A stretch of 64,000 nt of DNA from Siphonodentalium dalli (Eukaryota > Mollusca > Scaphopoda > Gadilida > Siphonodentaliidae): positions 20,280,991 to 20,344,990 of the forward strand of contig CP136061.1 in assembly GCA_032622095.1 (NCBI GenBank), in the 5' to 3' direction. The number at the start of each line of letters is the position of its first letter. The stretch's first letter is position 1. The notes beneath the pieces were generated by a model. The model was not told the DNA's origin. It did not search any database and worked only from the letters and a program-made list of their open reading frames with translations. The translations under genes and the position numbers were made by a program. Shown piece by piece: positions 32,910 to 44,900 of the stretch.

Positions 32910-33895
32910 TATAATATTTCAAACTATTTTCTATTCTATTCTACAGGTTATGTGCATATATTGACAAATGCCAATGATGTCAGAGACTGAGTCGTGTCGA
33001 AATAAACAATTTATACTTTAACACCTTCAATACTGAATGGATGCTCCCGTTCAGTTGTATGAAAGTATGCAATTGAATAGTCTATTCAACATAGCCCAGG
33101 TGTTCTGATAATATAACAACCATGCCGTGTCCATGCGAGTATGCCAAAATATAGGCAATGCGATTTAGTTCTTTGCAACTCACAGTACTGTTGTGCTAGA
33201 CATATAAGCCCATGTAAATGGGTGACGGCTCAGCCATTTTACAATTCCGGAGGCAGAGATTTTTCATGTGGCTGGCGTTAGAGATAATATGGCTGGCGGC
33301 GGCGTGTGATGGCGGCTTCGGGCTCTACAAGGGGGACAACTCTACAAGGGGGACAAAGATTATCCCTCGCAGTGTAACTGGGCTAAATTAATGCTCTAAT
33401 TAAAGGTACTCAATCCGAACAGAGGGTCCCCATCTCAACAGATTCCAACAACAACAATCCGATCAGAGGGTCCTATATTACTATTTCTTTGGCTTTGGGG
33501 GTAAAAAATATTTGATTCTAGTCGAGGAACCCATCAAACAAAGCTCAGAGTTATTAGATATTGATTTTTGAAATTTGTTATGTTCTCGAGATGAGTACTA
33601 ATAATTGCCGTCAATTTCGTATTATGCTCGAGATTTGTACACCAAAACTCTATTCAAACAGACAAGGATGGATAACTCTAAAATCAAGTGGTAATAATAA
33701 CGCAATTTTGCCTGAGATCTGGGCCAGAAAGTATTCCCGATAATGAAAAATAATAGATTTCTAAAATCGATATCTAACAAATCTGAGCTTTGATGGGTGA
33801 CTTCCTCGACTCGAATCATATATTGTTGACCCCCGAAGCCATTGAAATAGTAATTGAGAGGAGTTTTATCGGATTGAGTACCTTTAATCATTTAC
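32910..33895 (-). other. No exon recognised; possible P450 3' intron
   Basis: Downstream (minus strand) of the P450 heme exon. I looked for a final exon starting in phase 1 with the Gly-Arg of the heme loop and found none before the element at 28-32.9 kb. GC-rich 33220-33345 includes 'GGCTGGCGGCGGCGTG' and two short direct repeats 'CTCTACAAGGGGGACAA'. Confidence 0.5.
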
Positions 33896-34055
33896 CTGCA
33901 CATTGTCTTGGACCATGGCTGAATGGCAGATGAAGATATGGATGTATATCTTCTGTACTATGACCGCGCAGCCATCTTTCTGGAATGTAATCTAACGGCT
34001 GCTTGAAGAACTCCTCTGAGGTTAGCATCGGGTTGGCGTTCACATGGAGCAGAGT
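33896..34055 (-). CDS. Cytochrome P450 exon with heme-binding loop (mitochondrial-clan-like)
   Basis: The minus strand has an acceptor TTTACAG ending at 34056, a 160-nt open exon, and a donor CAG|GTAAA at 33895. The exon encodes about 53 residues: TLLHVNANPM, the PERF-type motif as PERW, and the heme loop FSHGPRQCAG, which matches FxxGxRxCxG with Cys as the heme thiolate ligand. Arg residues after PERW and the HP...LPF spacing resemble mitochondrial-clan P450s. The exon begins in phase 0 with Thr, continuing an upstream IPSG into the conserved IPxGT, and ends in phase 1 inside the final Gly codon. The next exon and all exons before the K-helix tail were not found in the window. Membrane or mitochondrial location is family knowledge only. 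Confidence 0.9.
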
Positions 34056-35025
34056 CTGTAAATCAGACGGGTACAGTCACAGTCAAAACAACTCACATGG
34101 AACAGAGTCTGTAAATCAGATGGGTACAGTCACAGTCAAAACAACTCACATGGAACAGAGTCTGTAAATCAGATGGGTACAGTCACAGTCAAAATAACTC
34201 ACACGGAGCAGAGTCTGTAAATCAGATGGGTACAGTCACAGTCAAAATAACTCACTTGGAACAGAGTCTGTAAATCAGATGGGTACAGCCACATTCAAAA
34301 CAACTCACATGGAACAGAGTCTGTAAATCAGATGGGTACAGTCACAGTCAAAATAACTCACATGGAACAGAGTCTGTAAATCAGACGGGTACAGTCACAG
34401 TCAAAATAACTCACTTGGAACAGAGTCTGTAAATCAGATGGGTACAGTCACAGTCAAAATAACTCACACGGAGCAGAGTCTGTAAATCAGATGGGTACAG
34501 TCACAGTCAAAACAACTCACATGGAACAGAGTCTGTAAATCAGATGGGTACAGTCACAGTCAAAATAACTCACACGGAGCAGAGTCTGTAAATCAGACGG
34601 GTACAGTCACAGTCAAAACAACTCACATGGAACAGAGTCTGTAAATCAGATGGGTACAGTCACAGTCAAAATAACTCACACGGAGCAGAGTCTGTAAATC
34701 AGACGGGTACAGTCACAGTCAAAACAACTCACATGGAACAGAGTCTGTAAATCAGATGGGTACAGCCACATTCAAAATGACTCACACGGAGCAGAGTCTG
34801 TAAATCAGATGGGTACAGTCACAGTCAAAATAACTCACATGGAACAGAGTCTGTAAATCAGACGGGTATAGTCAGTCAAACTAACTCACACAGAGCAGAG
34901 TCTGTCAATGTAACGGGTACAGTCACAGTCAAAATAACTTACTTGGAACAGTCTGTAAATCAGACAGGTACAGTCACATTCAAAATAACTCAAACGGAAC
35001 AGTCTGTAATTCAGACCGGAAAATA
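34043..35025 (-). repeat. 53-bp satellite derived from the P450 intron acceptor
   Basis: About 18 tandem units. On the minus strand each unit is 37 bp of intron end (...CATCTGATTTACAG) followed by ACTCTGTTCCATGTGA, the first 16 bp of the P450 exon at 34055. Units vary at a few positions (for example ATGGAAC/ACGGAGC on the plus strand). The array begins at the true exon and decays towards 35000. Confidence 0.93.
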
Positions 35026-35094
35026 CATGGTCTCCTATAAAAGAATAACAAACAAAATTTATCTTGACCGTGTAAGTCAGTGCATTCTCTTATA

Positions 35095-38000
35095 TATGCA
35101 AGCAGTTGTAACAAATATATAGATCACCCCAGAAGGTATGAAATATCCTCTGAAAAAGTCTAACAAATAAACATAACAATAGATGTGATATAATGGACTT
35201 ACCCCAGAAGGGTCCTCTAACAGTGATATAATGGACTTACCCCAGAAGGAATGGCATATCCTCCGACAGTGATATAATGGACTTACCCCAGAAGGAATGG
35301 CGTATCCTCCGACAGTGACATAATGAACTTACCCCAGAAGGAATGGTGTATCCTCCGACAGTGACATAATGAACTTACCCCAGAAGGAATGGTGTATCCT
35401 CCGACAGTGACATAATGAACTTACCCCAGAAGGAATGGTGTATCCTCCGACAGTGACATAATGAACTTACCCCAGAAGGAATGGCGTATCCTCCGACAGT
35501 GACATAATGAACTTACCCCAGAAGGAATGGTGTATCCTCCGACTGTGATATAATGAACTTACCCCAGAAGGAATGGTGTATCCTCCGACTGTGATATAAT
35601 GGACTTACCCCAGAAGGAATGGTGTATCCTCTAACAGTGATATAATGGACTTACCACAGAAGGAATGGTGTATCCTCCGACAGTGACATAATGGACTTAC
35701 CCCAGAAGGAATGGTGTATCCTCCGACAGTGATATAATGGACTTACCCCAGAAGGAATGGTGTATCCTCCGACAGTGATATAATGGACTTACCCCAGAAG
35801 GAATGGTGTATCCTCCGACTGTGATATAATGGACTTACCCCAGAAGGAATGGTGTATCCTCTAACAGTGATATAATGGGCTTACCCCAGAAGGAATGGTG
35901 TATCCTCCGACAGTGATATAATGGACTTACCCCAGAAGGAATGGTGTATCCTCTAACAGTGATATAATGGACTTACCCAGAAGGAATGGTGTATCCTCCG
36001 ACTGTGATATAATGGACTTACCCCAGAAGGAATGGTGTATCCTCTAACATTGATATAATGGACTTACCCCAGAAGGAATGGCGTATCCTCCGACTGTGAT
36101 ATAATGGACTTACCCCAGAAGGAATGGTGTATCCTCCGACTGTGATATAATGGACTTACCCCAGAATGAATGGTGTATCCTCTAACAGTGATATAATGGA
36201 CTTACCCCAGAAGGAATGGTGTATCCTCTAACAGTGATATAATGGACTTATCACAGAAGGAATGGTGTATCCTCCGACTGTGATATAATGGACTTACCCC
36301 AGAAGGAATGGTGTATCCTCCGACTGTGATATAATGGACTTACCCCAGAAGGAATGGTGTATCCCCTAACAGTGATATAATGGACTTACCACAGAAGGAA
36401 TGGTGTATCCTCCGACTGTGATATAATGGACTTACCCCAGAAGGAACGGTGTATCCTCTAACAGTGATATAATGGACTTACCACAGAAGGAATGGTGTAT
36501 CCTCTAACAGTGATATAATGGACTTACCCCAGAAGGAATGGTGTATCCTCTAACAGTGATATAATGGACTTACCACAGAAGGAATGGTGTATCCTCTAAC
36601 AGTGATATAATGGACTTACCACAGAAGGAATGGTGTATCCTCTAACAGTGATATAATGGACTTACCCCAGAAGGAATGGTGTATCCTCTAACAGTGATAT
36701 AATGGACTTACCACAGAAGGAATGGTGTATCCTCCGACAGTGATATAATGGACTTACCCCAGAAGGAATGGTGTATCCTCCGACAGTGATATAATGGACT
36801 TACCCCAGAAGGAATGGTGTATCCTCCGACAGTGATATAATGGACTTACCCCAGAAGGAATGGTGTATCCTCCGACTGTGATATAATGGACTTACCCCAG
36901 AAGGAATGGTGTATCCTCTAACAGTGATATAATGGGCTTACCCAGAAGGAATGGTGTATCCTCCGACAGTGATATAATGGACTTACCCCAGAAGGAATGG
37001 TGTATCCTCTAACAGTGATATAATGGACTTACCCCAGAAGGAATGGTGTATCCTCCGACTGTGATATAATGGACTTACCCCAGAAGGAATGGTGTATCCT
37101 CTAACAGTGATATAATGGACTTACCCCAGAAGGAATGGCGTATCCTCCGACTGTGATATAATGGACTTACCCCAGAAGGAATGGTGTATCCTCTAACAGT
37201 GATATAATGGACTTACCCCAGAAGGAATGGTGTATCCTCCGACAGTGATATAATGAACTTACCCCAGAAGGAATGGTGTATCCTCCGACTGTGATATAAT
37301 GGACTTACCCCAGAAGGAATGGTGTATCCTCTAACAGTGATATAATGGACTTACCCCAGAAGGAATGGTGTATCCTCCGACTGTGATATAATGGACTTAT
37401 CACAGAAGGAATGGTGTATCCTCCGACTGTGATATAATGGACTTACCACAGAAGGAATGGTGTATCCTCCGACTGTGATATAATGGACTTACCCAAGAAG
37501 GAATGGTGTATCCCCTAACAGTGATATAATGGACTTACCACAGAAGGAATGGTGTATCCTCCGACTGTGATATAATGGACTTACCCCAGAAGGAACGGTG
37601 TATCCTCTAACAGTGATATAATGGACTTACCACAGAAGGAATGGCGTATCCTCTAACAGTGATATAATGGACTTACCCCAGAAGGAATGGTGTATCCTCT
37701 AACAGTGATATAATGGACTTACCACAGAAGGAATGGTGTATCCTCTAACAGTGATATAATGGACTTACCACTAAAGGAATGGTGTATCCTCTAACAGTGA
37801 TATAATGGACTTACCCCAGAAGGAATGGTGTATCCTCTAACAGTGATATAATGGACTTACCACAGAAGGAATGGTGTATCCTCCGACAGTGATATAATGG
37901 ACTTACCCCAGAAGGAATGGTGTATCCTCTAACAGTGATATAATGGACTTACCACAGAAGGAATGGTGTATCCTCCGACAGTGATATAATGGACTTACCC

Positions 38001-41000
38001 CAGAAGGAATGGCGTATCCTCCGACAGTGATATAATGGACTTACCCCAGAAGGAATGGTGTATCCTCTAACAGTGATATAATGGACTTACCACAGAAGGA
38101 ATGGTGTATCCTCCGACAGTGATATAATGGACTTACCCCAGAAGGAATGGCGTATCCTCCGACAGTGATATAATGGACTTACCCCAGAAGGAATGGTGTA
38201 TCCTCTAACATATAATGGACTTACCCCAGAAGGAATGGCGTATCCTCCGACAGTGACATAATGGACCTACCCCAGAAGGAATGGCGTATCCTCTAACAGT
38301 GATATAATGGACTTACCCCAGAAGGAATGGCGTATCCTCCGACAGTGATATAACGGACTTACCCCAGAAGGAATGGTGTATCCTCCGACAGTGATATAAT
38401 GGACTTACCCCAGAAGGAATGGTGTATCCTCCGACAGTGATATAATGGACTTACCCCAGAAGGAATGGTGTATCCTCCGACAGTGATATAATGGACTTAC
38501 CCCAGAAGGAATGGTGTATCCTCCGACAGTGATATAATGGACTTACCCCAGAAGGAATGGTGTATCCTCTAACAGTGATATAATGGACTTACCCCAGAAG
38601 GAATGGTGTATCCTCCGACTGTGATATAATGGACTTACCCCAGAAGGAATGGTGTATCCTCTAACAGTGATATAATGGACTTACCCCAGAAGGAATGGCG
38701 TATCCTCCGACTGTGATATAATGGACTTACCCCAGAAGGAATGGTGTATCCTCTAACAGTGATATAATGGACTTACCCCAGAAGGAATGGTTTATCCTCC
38801 GACAGTGATATAATGGACTTACCCCAGAAGGAATGGTGTATCCTCCGACTGTGATATAATGGACTTACCCCAGAAGGAATGGTGTATCCTCTAACAGTGA
38901 TATAATGGACTTACCCCAGAAGGAATGGTGTATCCTCTAACAGTGATATAATGGACTTATCACAGAAGGAATGGTGTATCCTCCGACTGTGATATAATGG
39001 ACTTACCCCAGAAGGAATGGTGTATCCTCCGACTGTGATATAATGGACTTACCCCAGAATGAATGGTGTATCCTCCGACTGTGATATAATGGACTTACCC
39101 CAGAATGAATGGTGTATCCTCTAACAGTGATATAATGGACTTACCCCAGAAGGAATGGTGTATCCTCTAACAGTGATATAATGGACTTATCACAGAAGGA
39201 ATGGTGTATCCTCCGACTGTGATATAATGGACTTACCCCAGAAGGAATGGTGTATCCTCCGACTGTGATATAATGGACTTACCCCAGAAGGAATGGTGTA
39301 TCCCCTAACAGTGATATAATGGACTTACCACAGAAGGAATGGTGTATCCTCCGACTGTGATATAATGGACTTACCCCAGAAGGAACGGTGTATCCTCTAA
39401 CAGTGATATAATGGACTTACCACAGAAGGAATGGTGTATCCTCTAACAGTGATATAATGGACTTACCCCAGAAGGAATGGTGTATCCTCTAACAGTGATA
39501 TAATGGACTTACCACAGAAGGAATGGTGTATCCTCTAACAGTGATATAATGGACTTACCACAGAAGGAATGGTGTATCCTCTAACAGTGATATAATGGAC
39601 TTACCCCAGAAGGAATGGTGTATCCTCTAACAGTGATATAATGGACTTACCACAGAAGGAATGGTGTATCCTCCGACAGTGATATAATGGACTTACCCCA
39701 GAAGGAATGGTGTATCCTCCGACAGTGATATAATGGACTTACCCCAGAAGGAATGGTGTATCCTCCGACATTGATATAATGGACTTACCCCAGAAGGAAT
39801 GGTGTATCCTCCGACTGTGATATAATGGACTTACCCCAGAAGGAATGGTGTATCCTCTAACAGTGATATAATGGGCTTACCCCAGAAGGAATGGTGTATC
39901 CTCCGACAGTGATATAATGGACTTACCCCAGAAGGAATGGTGTATCCTCTAACAGTGATATAATGGACTTACCCCAGAAGGAATGGTGTATCCTCCGACT
40001 GTGATATAATGGACTTACCCCAGAAGGAATGGTGTATCCTCTAACAGTGATATAATGGACTTACCCCAGAAGGAATGGCGTATCCTCCGACTGTGATATA
40101 ATGGACTTACCCCAGAAGGAATGGTGTATCCTCTAACAGTGATATAATGGACTTACCCCAGAAGGAATGGTGTATCCTCCGACAGTGATATAATGGACTT
40201 ACCCCAGAAGGAATGGTGTATCCTCCGACTGTGATATAATGGACTTACCCCAGAAGGAATGGTGTATCCTCTAACAGTGATATAATGGACTTACCCCAGA
40301 AGGAATGGTGTATCCTCTAACAGTGATATAATGGACTTATCACAGAAGGAATGGTGTATCCTCCGACTGTGATATAATGGACTTACCACAGAAGGAATGG
40401 TGTATCCTCCGACTGTGATATAATGGACTTACCCAAGAAGGAATGGTGTATCCCCTAACAGTGATATAATGGACTTACCACAGAAGGAATGGTGTATCCT
40501 CCGACTGTGATATAATGGACTTACCCCAGAAGGAACGGTGTATCCTCTAACAGTGATATAATGGACTTACCACAGAAGGAATGGCGTATCCTCTAACAGT
40601 GATATAATGGACTTACCCCAGAAGGAATGGTGTATCCTCTAACAGTGATATAATGGACTTACCACAGAAGGAATGGTGTATCCTCTAACAGTGATATAAT
40701 GGACTTACCACTAAAGGAATGGTGTATCCTCTAACAGTGATATAATGGACTTACCCCAGAAGGAATGGTGTATCCTCTAACAGTGATATAATGGACTTAC
40801 CACAGAAGGAATGGTGTATCCTCCGACAGTGATATAATGGACTTACCCCAGAAGGAATGGTGTATCCTCTAACAGTGATATAATGGACTTACCACAGAAG
40901 GAATGGTGTATCCTCCGACAGTGATATAATGGACTTACCCCAGAAGGAATGGCGTATCCTCCGACAGTGATATAATGGACTTACCCCAGAAGGAATGGTG

Positions 41001-43330
41001 TATCCTCTAACAGTGATATAATGGACTTACCACAGAAGGAATGGTGTATCCTCCGACAGTGATATAATGGACTTACCCCAGAAGGAATGGCGTATCCTCC
41101 GACAGTGATATAATGGACTTACCCCAGAAGGAATGGTGTATCCTCTAACATATAATGGACTTACCCCAGAAGGAATGGCGTATCCTCCGACAGTGACATA
41201 ATGGACCTACCCCAGAAGGAATGGCGTATCCTCTAACAGTGATATAATGGACTTACCCCAGAAGGAATGGCGTATCCTCCGACAGTGATATAACGGACTT
41301 ACCCCAGAAGGAATGGTGTATCCTCCGACAGTGATATAATGGACTTACCCCAGAAGGAATGGTGTATCCTCCGACAGTGATATAATGGACTTACCCCAGA
41401 AGGAATGGTGTATCCTCCGACAGTGATATAATGGACTTACCCCAGAAGGAATGGTGTATCCTCCGACAGTGATATAATGGACTTACCCCAGAAGGAATGG
41501 TGTATCCTCTAACAGTGATATAATGGACTTACCCCAGAAGGAATGGTGTATCCTCCGACTGTGATATAATGGACTTACCCCAGAAGGAATGGTGTATCCT
41601 CTAACAGTGATATAATGGACTTACCCCAGAAGGAATGGCGTATCCTCCGACTGTGATATAATGGACTTACCCCAGAAGGAATGGTGTATCCTCTAACAGT
41701 GATATAATGGACTTACCCCAGAAGGAATGGTGTATCCTCCGACAGTGATATAATGGACTTACCCCAGAAGGAATGGTGTATCCTCCGACTGTGATATAAT
41801 GGACTTACCCCAGAAGGAATGGTGTATCCTCTAACAGTGATATAATGGACTTACCCCAGAAGGAATGGTGTATCCTCTAACAGTGATATAATGGACTTAT
41901 CACAGAAGGAATGGTGTATCCTCCGACTGTGATATAATGGACTTACCCCAGAAGGAATGGTGTATCCTCCGACTGTGATATAATGGACTTACCCCAGAAT
42001 GAATGGTGTATCCTCTAACAGTGATATAATGGACTTACCACAGAAGGAATGGTGTATCCTCCGACTGTGATATAATGGACTTACCCCAGAAGGAACGGTG
42101 TATCCTCTAACAGTGATATAATGGACTTACCACAGAAGGAATGGTGTATCCTCTAACAGTGATATGATGGACTTACCCCAGAAGGAATGGTGTATCCTCT
42201 AACAGTGATATGATGGACTTACCACAGAAGGAATGGTGTATCCTCTAACAGTGATATAATGGACTTACCCCAGAAGGAATGGTGTATCCTCTAACAGTGA
42301 TATAATGGACTTACCACAGAAGGAATGGTGTATCCTCCGACAGTGATATAATGGACTTACCCCAGAAGGAATGGTGTATCCTCTAACAGTGATATAATGG
42401 ACTTACCACAGAAGGAATGGTGTATCCTCCGACAGTGATATAATGGACTTACCCCAGAAGGAATGGCGTATCCTCCGACAGTGATATAATGGACTTACCC
42501 CAGAAGGAATGGTGTATCCTCTAACAGTGATATAATGGACTTACCACAGAAGGAATGGTGTATCCTCCGACAGTGATATAATGGACTTACCCCAGAAGGA
42601 ATGGCGTATCCTCCGACAGTGATATAATGGACTTACCCCAGAAGGAATGGTGTATCCTCTAACAGTGATATAATGGACTTACCCCAGAAGGAATGGCGTA
42701 TCCTCCGACAGTGACATAATGGACCTACCCCAGAAGGAATGGCGTATCCTCTAACAGTGATATAATGGACTTACCCCAGAAGGAATGGCGTATCCTCCGA
42801 CAGTGATATAACGGACTTACCCCAGAAGGAATGGTGTATCCTCCGACAGTGATATAATGGACTTACCCCAGAAGGAATGGTGTATCCTCCGACAGTGATA
42901 TAATGGACTTACCCCAGAAGGAATGGTGTATCCTCCGACAGTGACATAATGGACTTACCCCAGAAGGAATGGTGTATCCTCCGACATTGATATAATGGAC
43001 TTACCCCAGAAGAAATGGTGTATCCTCTAACAGTGATATAATGGACTTACCCCAGAAGGAATGGTGTATCATCCGACAGTGACATAATGGACTTACCCCA
43101 GAAGGAATGGTGTATCCTCTAACAGTGATATAATGGACTTATCCCAGAAGGAATGGCGTATCCTCCGACAGTGATATAACGGACATACCCCAGAAGGAAT
43201 AGCGTATCCTCCGACAGTGACATAATGGACTTACCCCAGAAGGAATGGTGTATCCTCCGACAGTGATATAATGGACTTACCCCAGAAGAAATGGTGTATC
43301 CTCCGATAGTGATATAATGGACTTACCCCA
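35095..43330 (-). repeat. 46-bp satellite derived from the P450 exon/donor junction
   Basis: Roughly 177 units of 46 bp. On the minus strand each is GGAGGATACACCATTCCT plus TCTGGG (24 bp, encoding GGYTIPSG) followed by GTAAGTCCATTATATCACTG plus TC (22 bp of intron). Main variants are CCGACAG, CCGACTG and CTAACAG at the junction and CCCCAG/CCACAG. The oldest-looking copy is at 35110-35160 (GYFIPSG, donor GTGATC). A 64-unit higher-order repeat of 2,940 bp is visible. No long frame exists because 46 is not a multiple of three. Confidence 0.95.
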
Positions 43331-43379
43331 GAGATCCTCAGTGGGTATTCTAATAATCTCTGGACCAACGGGAAACAAC
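43327..43379 (-). pseudogene. Cytochrome P450 exon segment, truncated at the array edge
   Basis: The minus-strand acceptor CTTTTCACAG ends at 43380. The exon reads LFPVGPEIIRIPTEDLW in phase 2 entry, the stretch that follows the K-helix ExxR in P450s. The donor GTAAGT at 43326 follows directly. The GGYTIPSG segment expected before the donor is missing here and present only in the satellite units. The exon would end in phase 1, whereas the next exon starts in phase 0. Read literally, this splice frameshifts, so the copy is disabled or the assembly skipped sequence at the array border. Confidence 0.8.
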
Positions 43380-43480
43380 CTGTGAAAAGGTGAAACATTC
43401 TAATAATCTCTGGACCAACGGGAAACAACCTGGGAAAAGGTGAAACATTAATCCATTAGTCTCCGGACCAATGGGAAACA
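43327..43480 (-). repeat. 50-bp tandem duplication across the P450 acceptor
   Basis: The unit (minus strand: ATGTTTCACCTTTTC, CCAG or ACAG, then GTTGTTTCCCGTTGG...ATTAGA) occurs twice almost identically, at 43351 and 43401 on the plus strand. A third decayed copy lies at 43450-43480. Each unit includes intron end and exon start. The outermost copy abuts TTAACCCTTTCATGAC, a piggyBac-type tip. Confidence 0.85.
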
Positions 43481-43534
43481 TTAACCCTTTCATGACGTAT
43501 ACATCCTTGGTTAGGCGGTTCTCCTAATTTACCA

Positions 43535-43895
43535 TGATGATGGTGGGTAATGCTGACTTACTATGATGATGATGGGTGATGCTGACTTACTATGATGAAG
43601 GTGGGCAATGATGACTTGCTATGCTGCCAGTGAGACAAAAAGAAGTCATTTTGGTAACAATAAACAGAAAAATATGATTTAATTCGAGAACGAAAATATA
43701 GATGATGCAGAGCTGTGATGTTGATGCCGACGACAATGCTAAGGCTTCTGATTATCATAATTTTGATGATGGTGGTGATAATGATTCTGCTCATATTGAT
43801 GATTATGATGATAAAGATGAAGCTGATGATGATGACGACGATGCTGATAATGTTGATGATAATAATGATAACGACGTTGATGATGATTATGATAT
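43535..43895. repeat. GAT-rich low-complexity region and 34-bp repeats
   Basis: 43540-43640 holds three units of about 34 bp with 'TGCTGACTTACTATGATGA'. 43700-43890 is an imperfect (GAT)n tract. The Asp-rich and Ile-rich frames on the two strands are the repeat and not proteins. Confidence 0.85.
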
Positions 43896-43901
43896 GCTTA
43901 C

Positions 43902-44102
43902 GTAGTCCGTATCCCTTCTGTGTGAACAGTGTCTGCAGATCGTAGAGGAAGGTTCTTGTTTGTGGAAACAACGTGTGTGCCCCCTCCGCAGCGCATGCAT
44001 GCTTGGCAGCCACAGCGGTGAGAGGCAGGGAAGCATTATATTTCAAACAATGACATCCTCCGTCCAGTGTGTGTTCTTCGTAGCCGCTTGACGACGGACA
44101 CT
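43902..44102 (-). CDS. C-type-lectin-like domain exon (N-terminal half)
   Basis: Acceptor ACCTTCAG ends at 44103 and donor GTAAGC starts at 43901, leaving a 201-nt exon, phase 1 to phase 1. It encodes CPSSSGYEEH, a GCHC pair, LTAVAAKHACAAEGAHTL and FLYDLQTLF. This fits the first half of a C-type lectin fold: Cys-Pro...Gly-Tyr start, the Cys of helix 1 (AxxxCxxxGAxL) and the FLxxL helix 2. Base composition is clearly higher in GC than around it. The second half (WIGL, W-D-C region) was not found downstream. The phase fits the PAN exon at 53360-53609. Confidence 0.7.
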
Positions 44103-44109
44103 CTGAAGG

Positions 44110-44555
44110 TAAAGGGCGTTGCTATCAGGTTTTAGAATATGTACAGTATGACCGACTATATGCGTAATTACACCACAATAACAATGATGTATGTTATGTA
44201 TTTACATACTAAGTGTTATCATCACTAAATCCAGCATTCCGATTGGTCGGCGCCCACATGGCTAGTTGCAATTATTTCTCGGTGAACGCGCAACAGCTCA
44301 TAACTGCAGCCTCATAATTACATCGACACGTCATTGGTTTTGGAAAGACGAACGCGTAATGTTTTGGGCGCATTTGGACTCGCGCAGGATTGACTTAATA
44401 AATCATCGGGTTTCAATATAAAGATAAATTGTTCCTGTTAACTTTTGCCAAGGGTGCTATGGGATATTTTGGGCTGGTTTTGTCACGATACACTTTTCGA
44501 TTTAAATACATTTACAAAAGTGGCTTTTTCGCTAAATGTATATAAATAGAAGAAT
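44110..44555. other. No gene recognised
   Basis: Intron-like spacer upstream (minus strand) of the lectin exon. It holds no repeats I could name apart from an AT-rich stretch ahead of the hairpin. Confidence 0.5.
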
Positions 44556-44558
44556 TAC

Positions 44559-44697
44559 CTGTCATGTGGACTGTTTTTATGAAGATGTAACCGTGAGGTA
44601 AGTGGTCATAACTTGTATGTAAAACCCTTCGGGTTTTACACAAGTTATGACCACTTACCTCACGGTTACATCTCCATAAAAACAGTCCACATGACAG
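44559..44697. repeat. Hairpin, with a second partial copy at 44797-44900
   Basis: CTGTCATGTGGACTG and GGTAAGTGGTCATAACTTG pair with their complements around a short ACCCTTCGGGT centre. The second copy repeats the inner arms around TATGGGTTTTACA. Both look like foldback MITEs. Confidence 0.8.
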
Positions 44698-44900
44698 CTA
44701 ATCCTTATATATTCGGTTCATTTGACTATTTTACTAAACTGCACAACACCCGATTACTCTGGTGTTGTGTGAAAATTTTACCCAACGGAATTCAGATGTA
44801 AGGTAAGAGGTCATAACTTGTATGGGTTTTACACAAGTTATGACCACTTACATCACGGTTACATCTCCATAAAAACAGTCCACATGACAGTTAATCCTTA

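Noticed and set aside
34043-43330. Arrays considered as CRISPR-like or as repeats coding for protein
   Set aside because: Units are contiguous with no unique spacers, and the periods 46 and 53 are not multiples of three, so no long frame exists.
43561-43905. Asp-rich and Ile-rich frames
   Set aside because: Translation of a (GAT)n tract. Only the 201-nt exon upstream of it on the minus strand looks coding.
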